Origin: Paracoccaceae bacterium
GTDB taxonomy: Bacteria; Pseudomonadota; Alphaproteobacteria; Rhodobacterales; Rhodobacteraceae
Direction of reading: 5' to 3'
Length of the DNA stretch: 64,000 nt
NCBI GenBank assembly: GCA_958296035.1
Contig: OY282431.1
Coordinates: 1,181,001 to 1,245,000, forward strand
The translations under genes and the position numbers were made by a program. The notes beneath the pieces are model-generated. The model was not told the origin of the DNA. It was given only the letters and a program-made list of their open reading frames with translations, and searched no databases. This document shows, piece after piece, positions 8,253 to 16,450 of this stretch. Each line of letters opens with the position of its first letter. Within the stretch, counting starts at the first letter, position 1.

Positions 8253-9371
8253 ATGGATGCAACAAGCAACGGCGCGGTGCCGACCAGGCCAATCGCGAAT
8301 GAGGGTATCCGGAATATTCGCCAGCACATGGAACTGGCAACGCCGGGCTGGCCGCCAGCAACGGTGTTTCTGAACTCGAACGAGAACGCCTTCGGGCCTA
8401 GTCCGTATGCGGTCGAGGCAGCACGGGCGGCCTCCTATCGCCTGGAACGCTATGTAGAAAACCAGAATCAGTGGCTGGCGCCGACAATTGCTGCGCATCA
8501 CAGGCTTGATGCCCGGCGCATAGCGATTGGTTGCGGTTCGGACGATGTACTTGCCCGCCTGGCGAGATGCTACCTCGGTCCCGGAACCGAATTATTGCGG
8601 GTCGCAAATTCCTACCCGAAATCACCCAACTATGCCCATGCATGCAATGCGAAACCGGTATCCGCACCCAGTGACGGTTTCCGTGCCAATGTGGACAGTA
8701 TTCTGCGTTCGGTGACAGAGCGGACCAGAATCGTCTACCTTGCCAACCCGGACAATCCGTCGAACACGATGATTTCGCTGTCCGAAATCCGCCGACTTCA
8801 GGATGGGTTGCCTGCCCATGTGCTGCTCATCCTTGACGGTGCCTATCTGGAATATACCAGCGATTTGAACATTGACAAGCTGGTGCGGATCGTCGAGGAA
8901 AACCAGAATGTCGTATTGACCCGGACGCTCTCCAAGATCCACGGACTTGCTGCAGCCAGGGTTGGCTGGATGTACGGACCCTGCGAAATCGCCATGAACG
9001 TCGCAAAGCTGCAATTGACGTTTCCGATAGCTGTGTCATCGATTCACGCTGCTATGGCGGCGCTTGATGACCGGGAACACACGAGATTTGTACGTGAGGA
9101 GACCGCAAGGCTCAGGTCAAGGTGGTCCATGCGTCTGGCGCAGCTCGGAGTTGTTGTGGAGCCGGGCCAAACTAATTTCTTGCTCCTGGATTTTCGCCAA
9201 TTTGTCGATGATTCGACTTCAATCCTGAGGCAACTGCGGGCAAGAGGGATACTTGTACGGCACTTCGCGGGCGGTGCGTATTCTTCCTGCCTTCGCGTGA
9301 CACTCGGTCGCCACGCAGAAATGGAACAGTTCGGATCTGTCCTGGCCGAAATCCTCGAAGGTTTGGAGTGA
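8253..9371 (+). CDS. HisC-like PLP-dependent aminotransferase
   Basis: A 372-residue fold-type I aminotransferase closest in layout to histidinol-phosphate aminotransferase. SNENAFGPSP lies near residue 42, NPDNPS at 165, Asp195 with Tyr198 (LDGAYLE), and the Schiff-base Lys228 in TLSKIHGLAAARVGW. It likely transfers an amino group from an amino acid-like substrate to 2-oxoglutarate or pyruvate in the cytoplasm. It does not sit with other histidine genes, but 4 bases upstream of a split TPP-dependent 2-oxoacid decarboxylase. A reasonable reading is therefore that it makes the 2-oxo acid the decarboxylase uses, for example from cysteate or a phosphono-amino acid. The ATG has only a modest AGG ribosome site. 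Transcribed from the divergent promoter shared with the Rieske operon. Confidence 0.8.
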   Translation: MDATSNGAVPTRPIANEGIRNIRQHMELATPGWPPATVFLNSNENAFGPSPYAVEAARAASYRLERYVENQNQWLAPTIAAHHRLDARRIAIGCGSDDVLARLARCYLGPGTELLRVANSYPKSPNYAHACNAKPVSAPSDGFRANVDSILRSVTERTRIVYLANPDNPSNTMISLSEIRRLQDGLPAHVLLILDGAYLEYTSDLNIDKLVRIVEENQNVVLTRTLSKIHGLAAARVGWMYGPCEIAMNVAKLQLTFPIAVSSIHAAMAALDDREHTRFVREETARLRSRWSMRLAQLGVVVEPGQTNFLLLDFRQFVDDSTSILRQLRARGILVRHFAGGAYSSCLRVTLGRHAEMEQFGSVLAEILEGLE

Positions 9372-9375
9372 GGGC

Positions 9376-9906
9376 ATGACCGGGCTTGCGACCGAGACGC
9401 CCCATCCATCTGGACCGGAGATAATTCGCCAATTGAAGGCGGCAGCCGTACAGTTCGTGGCGGCAGTGCCCGACATTGTCACAAGTGAAGGACTGCTCTG
9501 GCCGATCGAAAGGGACCCTTCACTGCGGCTGCTGCGGCTTAGCCGGGAGGATGAGGGAATATCGATCTGCGCAGCCATGTCCTACAACGGCACACGGGCG
9601 GTGCTGCTAATGCAGCAGACCGGACTCATGGACTCGCTCAATGCAATTCGAGCCATAGCTGTTGATTATCATCTGCCTATTGTCATGTTGGTCGGCTTGC
9701 AGGGCAAGGAACCACATTGCCTGCCAGAGTTTTCGTCCGCATACGGTGTGCGCATAGTCATCCCTGTATTGGAATCGATGAACCTCCGATACAGTCTGAT
9801 CGAGATGCCGGAACATGTGCATACAATTCGCAGGCAGATCGATTTGTGTTACCGGAAGTCTCGTCCCCATATTTTTCTGATCGGACGAGCACCGAACCTG
9901 CAATGA
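9376..9906 (+). CDS. Sulfopyruvate/phosphonopyruvate decarboxylase-type alpha subunit (TPP)
   Basis: A 176-residue protein equal to the pyrimidine-binding (PYR) domain of TPP enzymes, like ComD of sulfopyruvate decarboxylase. LSREDEGISICAAMSYNGTR holds the likely conserved Glu that activates the cofactor, followed by LLMQQTGLMDSLNAI. It should form a heteromer with the following gene to decarboxylate a 2-oxo acid in the cytoplasm. The ATG, 4 bases after the aminotransferase stop, has a GAGGG site, and the 3' end overlaps the beta gene by ATGA. Many bacterial phosphonopyruvate decarboxylases are a single fused chain; here alpha and beta are separate as in ComDE. Whether the acid bears sulfonate, phosphonate or another group is unknown. 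Confidence 0.8.
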   Translation: MTGLATETPHPSGPEIIRQLKAAAVQFVAAVPDIVTSEGLLWPIERDPSLRLLRLSREDEGISICAAMSYNGTRAVLLMQQTGLMDSLNAIRAIAVDYHLPIVMLVGLQGKEPHCLPEFSSAYGVRIVIPVLESMNLRYSLIEMPEHVHTIRRQIDLCYRKSRPHIFLIGRAPNLQ

Positions 9907-10469
9907 GGCGTGACCTGGCATTGCAGGTCCTGGCAAGAACGATTCACAGTCGTGATATCGTCGTCGCGGTCTACCAGGCACTGTTCGACTGGCTTGCTCT
10001 CGGGCCGCGTGAACTCGACTACGTGTCTACAGGAGCAATGGGGCAGGCTTCGTCGCATGGCCTGGGGCTGGCATTGGCTAGTCCCGGGCGGCGTGTACTG
10101 GTTTTCGACGGCGACGGTAGCCTGCTGATGAATCTTGGGGCGTTAGCTACTATTGCGGATGCATCCCCACCCAACCTTTGGCATTTTGTGTTTGCCAATG
10201 GCACCTATGAGGTGAACGGGGCGCACCCTCTGCCGGCTGCCGGCCGTGTGGATTTTGCGGCGATTGCACTTGCGTGCGGTTATCGCAGCACCTATCGGTT
10301 CAATGAACTCTCCGAGTTCGAATTGCAGCTTGCCAACATTCTTGACCAGCAGGGGCCCCTGCTTGTGGAACTGAAAGTTGAACCAGGCGAGTTCTTTCCC
10401 CGCAACTATCCCTACATTCACAGTGCCAAAGCCAGGGAGAGATTTCGAACCGCCTTGAACAGGAACTAG
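9903..10469 (+). CDS. Sulfopyruvate/phosphonopyruvate decarboxylase-type beta subunit (TPP)
   Basis: A 188-residue protein corresponding to the pyrophosphate-binding (PP) domain of TPP enzymes, like ComE. The Mg-TPP motif starts at Gly70-Asp71-Gly72 (VFDGDGSLLMNLG) and ends with Asn99 about 27 residues later. STGAMGQASSHGLGLALA is also typical. The start is the ATG at 9903, overlapping the alpha gene stop as ATGA; the open frame extends further upstream only because it runs inside the alpha gene. Together with alpha it makes one complete decarboxylase, without the central domain seen in longer TPP enzymes. The 354 bases to the next gene hold no coding frame I recognise. Confidence 0.8.
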   Translation: MRRDLALQVLARTIHSRDIVVAVYQALFDWLALGPRELDYVSTGAMGQASSHGLGLALASPGRRVLVFDGDGSLLMNLGALATIADASPPNLWHFVFANGTYEVNGAHPLPAAGRVDFAAIALACGYRSTYRFNELSEFELQLANILDQQGPLLVELKVEPGEFFPRNYPYIHSAKARERFRTALNRN

Positions 10470-10823
10470 TCGGGCATGCCATTGCGGGATACTTTCATGT
10501 CTGGCTCGGCCTTTCTGATGCATTGAGGTTCAGGACAGTGAGCGGCCGGAGCGAACTCAAGCTGGCTTTGAATGGAGTGGCGCAAACTACTGCGACAGGT
10601 TCGGCAGCCAACCCAATCCGGGATGCAAAGCTACGCCTGTGGATGTATTCGAGAAAACTCCCCGAACTTGGCAGGAATAGCAGAATCTTGCATGTCGAGT
10701 GCTGACCCATGGGGGACCAAACGTTCGCAGGCGGGTGCCAGGGACAATGCACAGCACTGTTGAATAGATGCGGGCAGCGGCAATTGAAATGTGGAAGAAA
10801 GGCGCAGAAGGGCCATTAATGCA
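10470..10823 (+). other. Gene-free interval between decarboxylase and molybdoenzyme
   Basis: No frame with family resemblance is seen in these 354 bases. The molybdoenzyme downstream may have its own promoter here, but I cannot point to a clear -35/-10 pair. Confidence 0.4.
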
Positions 10824-13172
10824 ATGATAATGCGAAACCAGATGCCTTTGACCAGCAGTCACTGGGGTACCTACCGGGCGCAGGTAGAAGGGGGCAAGGT
10901 TGTTGCCCTCCACGAATTCGAAGAGGACCAAGATCCTTCACCCATCGGCAAGGGTATGGTTGGTGTGCTTGACGGACCGACACGCGTCACGTCACCCATG
11001 GTCAGAAACAGCTGGTACTACGAAGGCCCGGGCAGCAATTGTGACCGACGTGGTGCCGAGCCATTTGTAAAGGTCAGCTGGGACGAGGCAGAATGTCTCA
11101 TCTCCCGGGAAATCGCGCGGGTATGCAAGGAGCATGGCAATAAAGCCATCTTCGGAGGTTCGTATGGCTGGGCGAGCGCTGGACGCTTTCATCATGCACC
11201 TAGCCAGCTGAAGAGGTTTCTGAATTGCATCGGGGGCTATACGACGCGGATCAACAGTTACAGTCTGGCAGCTGGCGAAGTGATTCTTCGCCATGTTATG
11301 GCGCCTCTTTACCATTTGCTCGACGGCTCGACGTCCTGGCATTCAATCGCATCTGCCAGTGAGCTGCTTGTAGCCTTTGGCGGCATTCCTCTTCGCAACA
11401 GCCAGATCAATGCCGGGGGCGTTGGCAGCCACACCGCCTCCGCGGGTGTGGCTTCGGTGATTGATGCAGGTGTTCAACTGGTGAATGTTTCCCCATTGCG
11501 TTCAGATCTTGATCAGGGGTCTAGAGCCAGGTGGCTTGCAATCAAGCCTGGAACCGATACCGCACTGTTGCTGGGAATTGCCCACACCCTGCTTGAAGAA
11601 GATTTGCACGACAGGAGCTTCCTCGCCGGATACACGGTCGGTTTCGAGCAATTCCGTGAATATGTAGACGGCACGAGTGACGGGATCGCGAAGTCGGCGG
11701 CGTGGGCTTCGGACATTACCGGCATTCCGACATCGGCATTGATTTCACTGGCGCGCCAAATGGCATTCCGGCGGACAATGATATCCGTCAGCTGGTCGTT
11801 GACCCGCCAGGACCATGGCGAACAGCCGTTTTGGGCAGCAATTGCCGTCGCCGCAATGCTTGGCGAAATCGGCCTGCCTGGCGGGGGTATCGGGTTTGGC
11901 TACGGAGCTATCAATATGGTCGGGGAGGGCAGTCCGGTCATACCGGCGTTGTCTTTCCCACAAGGTGCCAATCCGGTCAGAAGCTTCATCCCGGTTGCCC
12001 GCATCAGCGACATGCTGCTCAATCCTGGAAAGAGGTACGAGTATGATGGTGTCGAGTATTCCTATCCGGACATTCATCTGATCTACTGGGCCGGAGGCAA
12101 TCCCTTCCACCACCATCAGGATTTGAACAGACTATTGCTTGCCTGGCGCAAGCCGTCGACGATCATAGTCAATGAATGGTGCTGGAATGCCATGGCCAAG
12201 CATGCCGACATTGTCTTGCCATGCACGACGCCCCTTGAGCGCAACGACTTTGCGTTGTCCAGAAACCCTTACGTGGTTTTCATGGAAAAGCTGGCGGAAC
12301 CACCCGGTGATTGTCGCAACGATTTTCAGATCTTTTCCGGACTGGCCCGTCGCCTTGGCGTGTGGCAGGAGTTCACGGAAGGCAGGGACGAAGACCAGTG
12401 GCTTGAGGAGATCTTCGAAAAATCCCGGCTGCGAGCCCGACAACAGGGTTTCGAATTGCCCTCGCTTGCAGAGTTGCGTCAACGCCGGTTTTTCCGCGTT
12501 GATCAAAGCCAGGAGGGAATGGTCCTGCTGCAGCGTTTTCGTGCCGATCCGGATGCGTGTCCGCTACCGACACCCTCGGGCAAAATCGAGATCTATTCGG
12601 AGAGAATAGCCAGTTTCGGTTACGACGACTGTGTCGGACATCCCAAATGGTATGAGCCCTGTGAGTGGCTCGGAGCAGCCGAAGATTCCTTTCCGCTACA
12701 CCTTGTATCCAATCAGCCGTCCTCCAAACTGCACTCGCAGCTAGATCACGGAACGACCAGCCGGGCCTGCAAGATCAAAGGCCGGGAGCCAATAGTCATG
12801 CATCCGGACGATGCAGCCGCACGCGGCATTGTCGCAGGAACGGTCGTACGTGTTCATAACGGGCGCGGCAGCTGCCTGGCAGCAGCGGTCATATCGTCCG
12901 GAATACGGCGCGGTGTCGCCCAGATGAGTACTGGTGCCTGGTTTGATCCGGAAGTTCCCGGTCAGCCGGGTAGCCTGTGCAAGCATGGCAACCCCAATAT
13001 CCTGACACGAGACAAGGGGACATCTAGCCTGGCCCAAGGCCCGACTGCGCATTCCTGCCTGATAGAAGTCAGTGTGTATGAAGGAAACCCACCGCCGGTG
13101 ACCGCCTTTGAGCCACCGGAATTCGAGATCGGTGCCAACCACCCGAGCGGCGGTGACGAGGCAGTGAATTAG
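10824..13172 (+). CDS. Molybdopterin oxidoreductase of DMSO reductase/BisC type
   Basis: About 782 residues, a bis-MGD molybdoenzyme of the Ser-ligand branch (DMSO, TMAO and biotin sulfoxide reductases). The SYSLAAGEVI stretch aligns with the DYSTGAAQ motif of Rhodobacter DMSO reductase, placing the Mo ligand at Ser147. There is no N-terminal iron-sulfur motif and no twin-arginine signal, so it should be cytoplasmic like BisC. YWAGGNPFHHHQDLNR and VLPCTTPLERND are family segments, and the dinucleotide-binding C-terminal domain is complete. ATG at 10824 is chosen because the conserved part begins about ten residues later; a GTG at 10791 is possible. It likely reduces an S- or N-oxide, or works in the reverse direction on a hydroxylated substrate of the adjacent decarboxylase pathway. 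Confidence 0.8.
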   Translation: MIMRNQMPLTSSHWGTYRAQVEGGKVVALHEFEEDQDPSPIGKGMVGVLDGPTRVTSPMVRNSWYYEGPGSNCDRRGAEPFVKVSWDEAECLISREIARVCKEHGNKAIFGGSYGWASAGRFHHAPSQLKRFLNCIGGYTTRINSYSLAAGEVILRHVMAPLYHLLDGSTSWHSIASASELLVAFGGIPLRNSQINAGGVGSHTASAGVASVIDAGVQLVNVSPLRSDLDQGSRARWLAIKPGTDTALLLGIAHTLLEEDLHDRSFLAGYTVGFEQFREYVDGTSDGIAKSAAWASDITGIPTSALISLARQMAFRRTMISVSWSLTRQDHGEQPFWAAIAVAAMLGEIGLPGGGIGFGYGAINMVGEGSPVIPALSFPQGANPVRSFIPVARISDMLLNPGKRYEYDGVEYSYPDIHLIYWAGGNPFHHHQDLNRLLLAWRKPSTIIVNEWCWNAMAKHADIVLPCTTPLERNDFALSRNPYVVFMEKLAEPPGDCRNDFQIFSGLARRLGVWQEFTEGRDEDQWLEEIFEKSRLRARQQGFELPSLAELRQRRFFRVDQSQEGMVLLQRFRADPDACPLPTPSGKIEIYSERIASFGYDDCVGHPKWYEPCEWLGAAEDSFPLHLVSNQPSSKLHSQLDHGTTSRACKIKGREPIVMHPDDAAARGIVAGTVVRVHNGRGSCLAAAVISSGIRRGVAQMSTGAWFDPEVPGQPGSLCKHGNPNILTRDKGTSSLAQGPTAHSCLIEVSVYEGNPPPVTAFEPPEFEIGANHPSGGDEAVN

Positions 13173-13249
13173 GGGGTCTTTTCGCTGCTTGCCTGGCGCC
13201 GGGAATTGCGCCGGCCGCACCAATCGCTGGCACGGCCGGAACAACGAAG

Positions 13250-14326
13250 TTACTGCGGGAAGTCCTCGTCAATGCCTTCAACATAGAAGCTGAGGCCAAG
13301 AAGATCGCCATCGCTTGCTGTTTCACCTTCGGCAAGCCAAGCCGTACCATCCTGTCGGTTGATGGGTCCTGTAAAGGGATGCAGCGAACCGTCTGCGATC
13401 GCGTCGCGAACAGCCTGTGCCGAAGCCTTGACGTCCGCCGGGATTCTGTCGGTGATCTCGGAAATCTCGACCATGTTGGTGCTTAGGCCTTCCCAAGTGT
13501 CGCTGTTAGACCATGTGCCGTCCATTACCGCCTGCACGCGCTCGACATAGTAGGGTGCCCAATTGTTCACAATGGACGCGATATGTGAATTCGGACCGAA
13601 CTCGCTCATGTCAGATGCCTGCCCGAATGCCCACACCCCGTGTTCCTCGGCAACAAGCATTGCTGCGGTGCTGTCGACGTGCTGCATGATGACATCCGCT
13701 CCCTGCTCAATCAGCGCCTTCGCGGCGTCGGCTTCAATGGGCGGATCAAACCATGTGTAAACCCAGATTACCTTGAATTCGACATCTGGATTGACCTTCT
13801 TTGCAGCCAGATAGGCCGAGTTGATACCGCGCACGACTTCGGGAATCGGAAAGGTGGCGATATAGCCGATAACGTTTGACTCGGTGACATGACCGGCGAT
13901 GTGTCCGATCACCGCGCGCCCTTCGTAGAAGCGAGCATTGAAGGTGGCGACATTGTCTGCACGCTTGTAACCTGTACAATGCTCGAAGGTCACGTCCGGA
14001 AACTTGGAGGCAACGTTGATGGTCGGATCCATATAGCCAAACGATGTCGTAAAAATCAGATCGTGCCCGGAAAGAGCCATCTGCGTCATGACCCGCTCGG
14101 AGTCGGGTCCTTCGGGAACCGATTCCACAAACGAAACTTCCACGGCATCTCCAAAGGTCTCTTCAACGAGTTTTCGCCCCTTATCGTGCTGATAATTCCA
14201 GCCATGGTCGCCAGTCGGACCGACATAGATGAAGCCGACCTTCAGTGGCTCGTCGGCTGAAACCGTACCGCCAGCTGCTCCCAGTGCAATTACTGCAGAA
14301 GCTGCAATTAGTTTGAGAATACGCAT
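13250..14326 (-). CDS. BMP-family ABC transporter substrate-binding protein
   Basis: A 358-residue periplasmic binding protein with a signal peptide (residues 1-24, cut after VSA). The PLKVGFIYVGPTGDHGWN start, the FTTSFGYMDP segment and VIMQHVDSTAAML are typical of the Bmp/Med family (BmpA, YufN/NupN). Such proteins bind purine or pyrimidine nucleosides or related compounds. It is the last gene of a four-gene operon with an ATPase and two permeases, 67 bases after the second permease and with a strong AAAAGGAA ribosome site. The site pair that would decide the ligand cannot be read with confidence. It is convergent with the molybdoenzyme gene. Confidence 0.88.
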   Translation of the reverse strand: MRILKLIAASAVIALGAAGGTVSADEPLKVGFIYVGPTGDHGWNYQHDKGRKLVEETFGDAVEVSFVESVPEGPDSERVMTQMALSGHDLIFTTSFGYMDPTINVASKFPDVTFEHCTGYKRADNVATFNARFYEGRAVIGHIAGHVTESNVIGYIATFPIPEVVRGINSAYLAAKKVNPDVEFKVIWVYTWFDPPIEADAAKALIEQGADVIMQHVDSTAAMLVAEEHGVWAFGQASDMSEFGPNSHIASIVNNWAPYYVERVQAVMDGTWSNSDTWEGLSTNMVEISEITDRIPADVKASAQAVRDAIADGSLHPFTGPINRQDGTAWLAEGETASDGDLLGLSFYVEGIDEDFPQ

Positions 14327-14393
14327 TAATAATTCCTTTTTAGTACATTGTAGGGAGGATGTGAGTCAGAACGCCACAAATTCAGACTGTGGG

Positions 14394-15329
14394 TTAAGAT
14401 GATATGTAATAGCTTCGTCCCAAACAAGCAGGCGCATTGAGCAGCCGCTGGCTCCGGTTGGCCGAAATCAGAACGAGTACGATGATAGTTACAACATAGG
14501 GGGCGACCGAAAGATAGGCGACGCCGATGCCAACTCCCGCTGCCTGCAGGTTCAGCTGCAGTACCGTGACGCCGCCAAATAGCCAGGCGCCAAGAAGCAC
14601 GCGCAGCGGGCGCCATGACGAGAAGACAACCAGCGCCAGTGCGATCCAGCCAGCACCGGCTGTCATGCCCTCGGTCCATTGCGGCACCCGGACCAGTGAC
14701 AGGTAACATCCGCCGAGACCGGCCATCGCGCCCCCGAACATTATGGCCAGGATCCGAGTTTGGCGAACCTTGTATCCAATCGAGTGTGCGGCATCATGAT
14801 TTTCACCTACAGCCCGCAAGATCAGCCCTTTCTTGGTATGCCGGAGGAAGTACCAAATGAGCAGGGTCATACCCAGTGAAAGGTAGAGCACTGGATCATG
14901 CGAAAACAGGACATGACCGATGAACGGGAGATCGGAAAGAAACTCAACACGTAGTCTCGGCATCTCAGGAGGACGGACACCGATGAACGGTTTGCCGATC
15001 AGCGAAGCCAAGCCCAGTCCGAAAAGCGTGGTTGCAAGACCCGTGGCCACCTGGTTTGAAAGCAGATACTGCGTCAGCACGGCAAAAACCAGTCCCAGAA
15101 GCGCGCCTCCGACCAGCGCCGCCAGTACACCGGCTAACACCGAACCGGTAATAACCGACATGGCGAAACCGCACACGGCGCCAATGATCATCAGGCCCTC
15201 GACCCCAAGGTTGAGGACGCCGGCCTTTTCGACCACCAGCTCGCCCAGACCGGCCAGTAGAATTGGTGTCGAAGCCACCATGACACTGGCCACAAGCAAT
15301 TCGGGAGAAATCGACCCGAGTTCATTCAT
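14394..15329 (-). CDS. ABC transporter permease (NupQ/YufQ type)
   Basis: A 311-residue inner-membrane permease with about eight hydrophobic segments, of the BPD_transp_2 family. EKAGVLNLGVEGLMIIGA near residue 33 is the signature of the NupQ-type half, and GYKVRQTRILAIMFGGAMAG follows later. It pairs with the next permease to form the channel of the nucleoside-type BMP importer. ATG at 15329 overlaps the preceding permease stop by 4 bases (ATGA), so the two are made together. It is a little longer at the C-terminus than strictly needed, with no sign of damage. Confidence 0.88.
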   Translation of the reverse strand: MNELGSISPELLVASVMVASTPILLAGLGELVVEKAGVLNLGVEGLMIIGAVCGFAMSVITGSVLAGVLAALVGGALLGLVFAVLTQYLLSNQVATGLATTLFGLGLASLIGKPFIGVRPPEMPRLRVEFLSDLPFIGHVLFSHDPVLYLSLGMTLLIWYFLRHTKKGLILRAVGENHDAAHSIGYKVRQTRILAIMFGGAMAGLGGCYLSLVRVPQWTEGMTAGAGWIALALVVFSSWRPLRVLLGAWLFGGVTVLQLNLQAAGVGIGVAYLSVAPYVVTIIVLVLISANRSQRLLNAPACLGRSYYISS

Positions 15330-16450
15330 GACGAGCTCCCCGCAGTCACCTCTCTGGCACCCGATGTCGGTCTTCCCGGAGTTCCTATTCTGACTCGGTA
15401 ATTGACCAGAACGTCAGCGGCTACCAGGAAAAACAGTAACATTCCTTGAAACACCTGAATTGCCGCAGCCGGAGCGTCAAGCATGAACTGGGCGAGTTCG
15501 CCACCAATGTAGGTCAAGGCCATGAGCAGGCCTGCAAGAACAATTCCGATCGGATGAAGGCGGCCAAGAAAGGCAACAATGATGGCAGTGAAGCCGTAGC
15601 CAACCGGAAAGTGTGGCGAGAGCTTGCCAGCTGGACCTGATGCCTCAAGAATACCGGCCAGTCCTGCCAGCGCCCCGGTAATTCCCAGGCAGACAACAAT
15701 GACGAGATTGATTCGTACGCCCGCAAACCGCGCTACCTTGTTGGATTGACCCATAAGATTGACGTGGTACCCGAACAAGTGCCGCCGCATCACGTAGTAG
15801 CACAGGATGACTAGCAGGCCGGTGATGACAATCCCCCAATGAATGCCGGTTCCGGCGATCAATTCGGAATTGTGCATGCTCGGATTATCGTGAAAGCTGC
15901 GACTCTCCGGAAAATTGTATCCAATCGGGCTGCGCAGCGGGCCGGTCACCATGGCAGTCAGGATCTTGTACGAAACGTAAACCAGCATCAAGGAAACCAG
16001 GATCTCGTTGGTACGGAAATACACCCGCAGCAGGGCCGGGATCATTGCCCAGACAAATCCTCCGGCAATTCCTGAAACCAGCATCAGGGGCAGAATCCAG
16101 ATGCCCTGCATCGGATGCAGCGCCAGACCCACAGCGCTACCGGCAAGTGCGCCCATCACGAACTGGCCTTCGGCACCAATGTTCCAGATGCCCGCCCTGA
16201 AACCGAATGACAGCCCGAGAGCGATCATGACCAGGGGGGCTGCCTTGACCAGTAGTTGAGGGCGTGTGTAGCTTACCAGGGCCTCATTGAACAACGGATC
16301 CCAGAATATGATCCGGATCGACTCGAACGGGTTCTTTCCGAGGATGAGAAACAGGATGCCACCGCCAATAATCGTCGCAACAATTGCCAGCAGCGGCGCC
16401 GTGGCCTGCATTAGAGTGGAGGGCTGCGCCCTAGGTTCAAGACGTAGCAT
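15326..16450 (-). CDS. ABC transporter permease (NupP/YufP type)
   Basis: A 374-residue inner-membrane permease with about nine to ten hydrophobic segments. LSFGFRAGIWNIGAEGQFVMGALAGS and SNKVARFAGVRI identify the NupP-type half of BMP importers. It overlaps the upstream ATPase gene by 14 bases and the downstream permease by 4, confirming one operon. The C-terminal cytoplasmic tail (VRIGTPGRPTSG) is ordinary. Transported compound is likely a nucleoside or nucleobase by family, not shown by sequence. Confidence 0.88.
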   Translation of the reverse strand: MLRLEPRAQPSTLMQATAPLLAIVATIIGGGILFLILGKNPFESIRIIFWDPLFNEALVSYTRPQLLVKAAPLVMIALGLSFGFRAGIWNIGAEGQFVMGALAGSAVGLALHPMQGIWILPLMLVSGIAGGFVWAMIPALLRVYFRTNEILVSLMLVYVSYKILTAMVTGPLRSPIGYNFPESRSFHDNPSMHNSELIAGTGIHWGIVITGLLVILCYYVMRRHLFGYHVNLMGQSNKVARFAGVRINLVIVVCLGITGALAGLAGILEASGPAGKLSPHFPVGYGFTAIIVAFLGRLHPIGIVLAGLLMALTYIGGELAQFMLDAPAAAIQVFQGMLLFFLVAADVLVNYRVRIGTPGRPTSGAREVTAGSSS

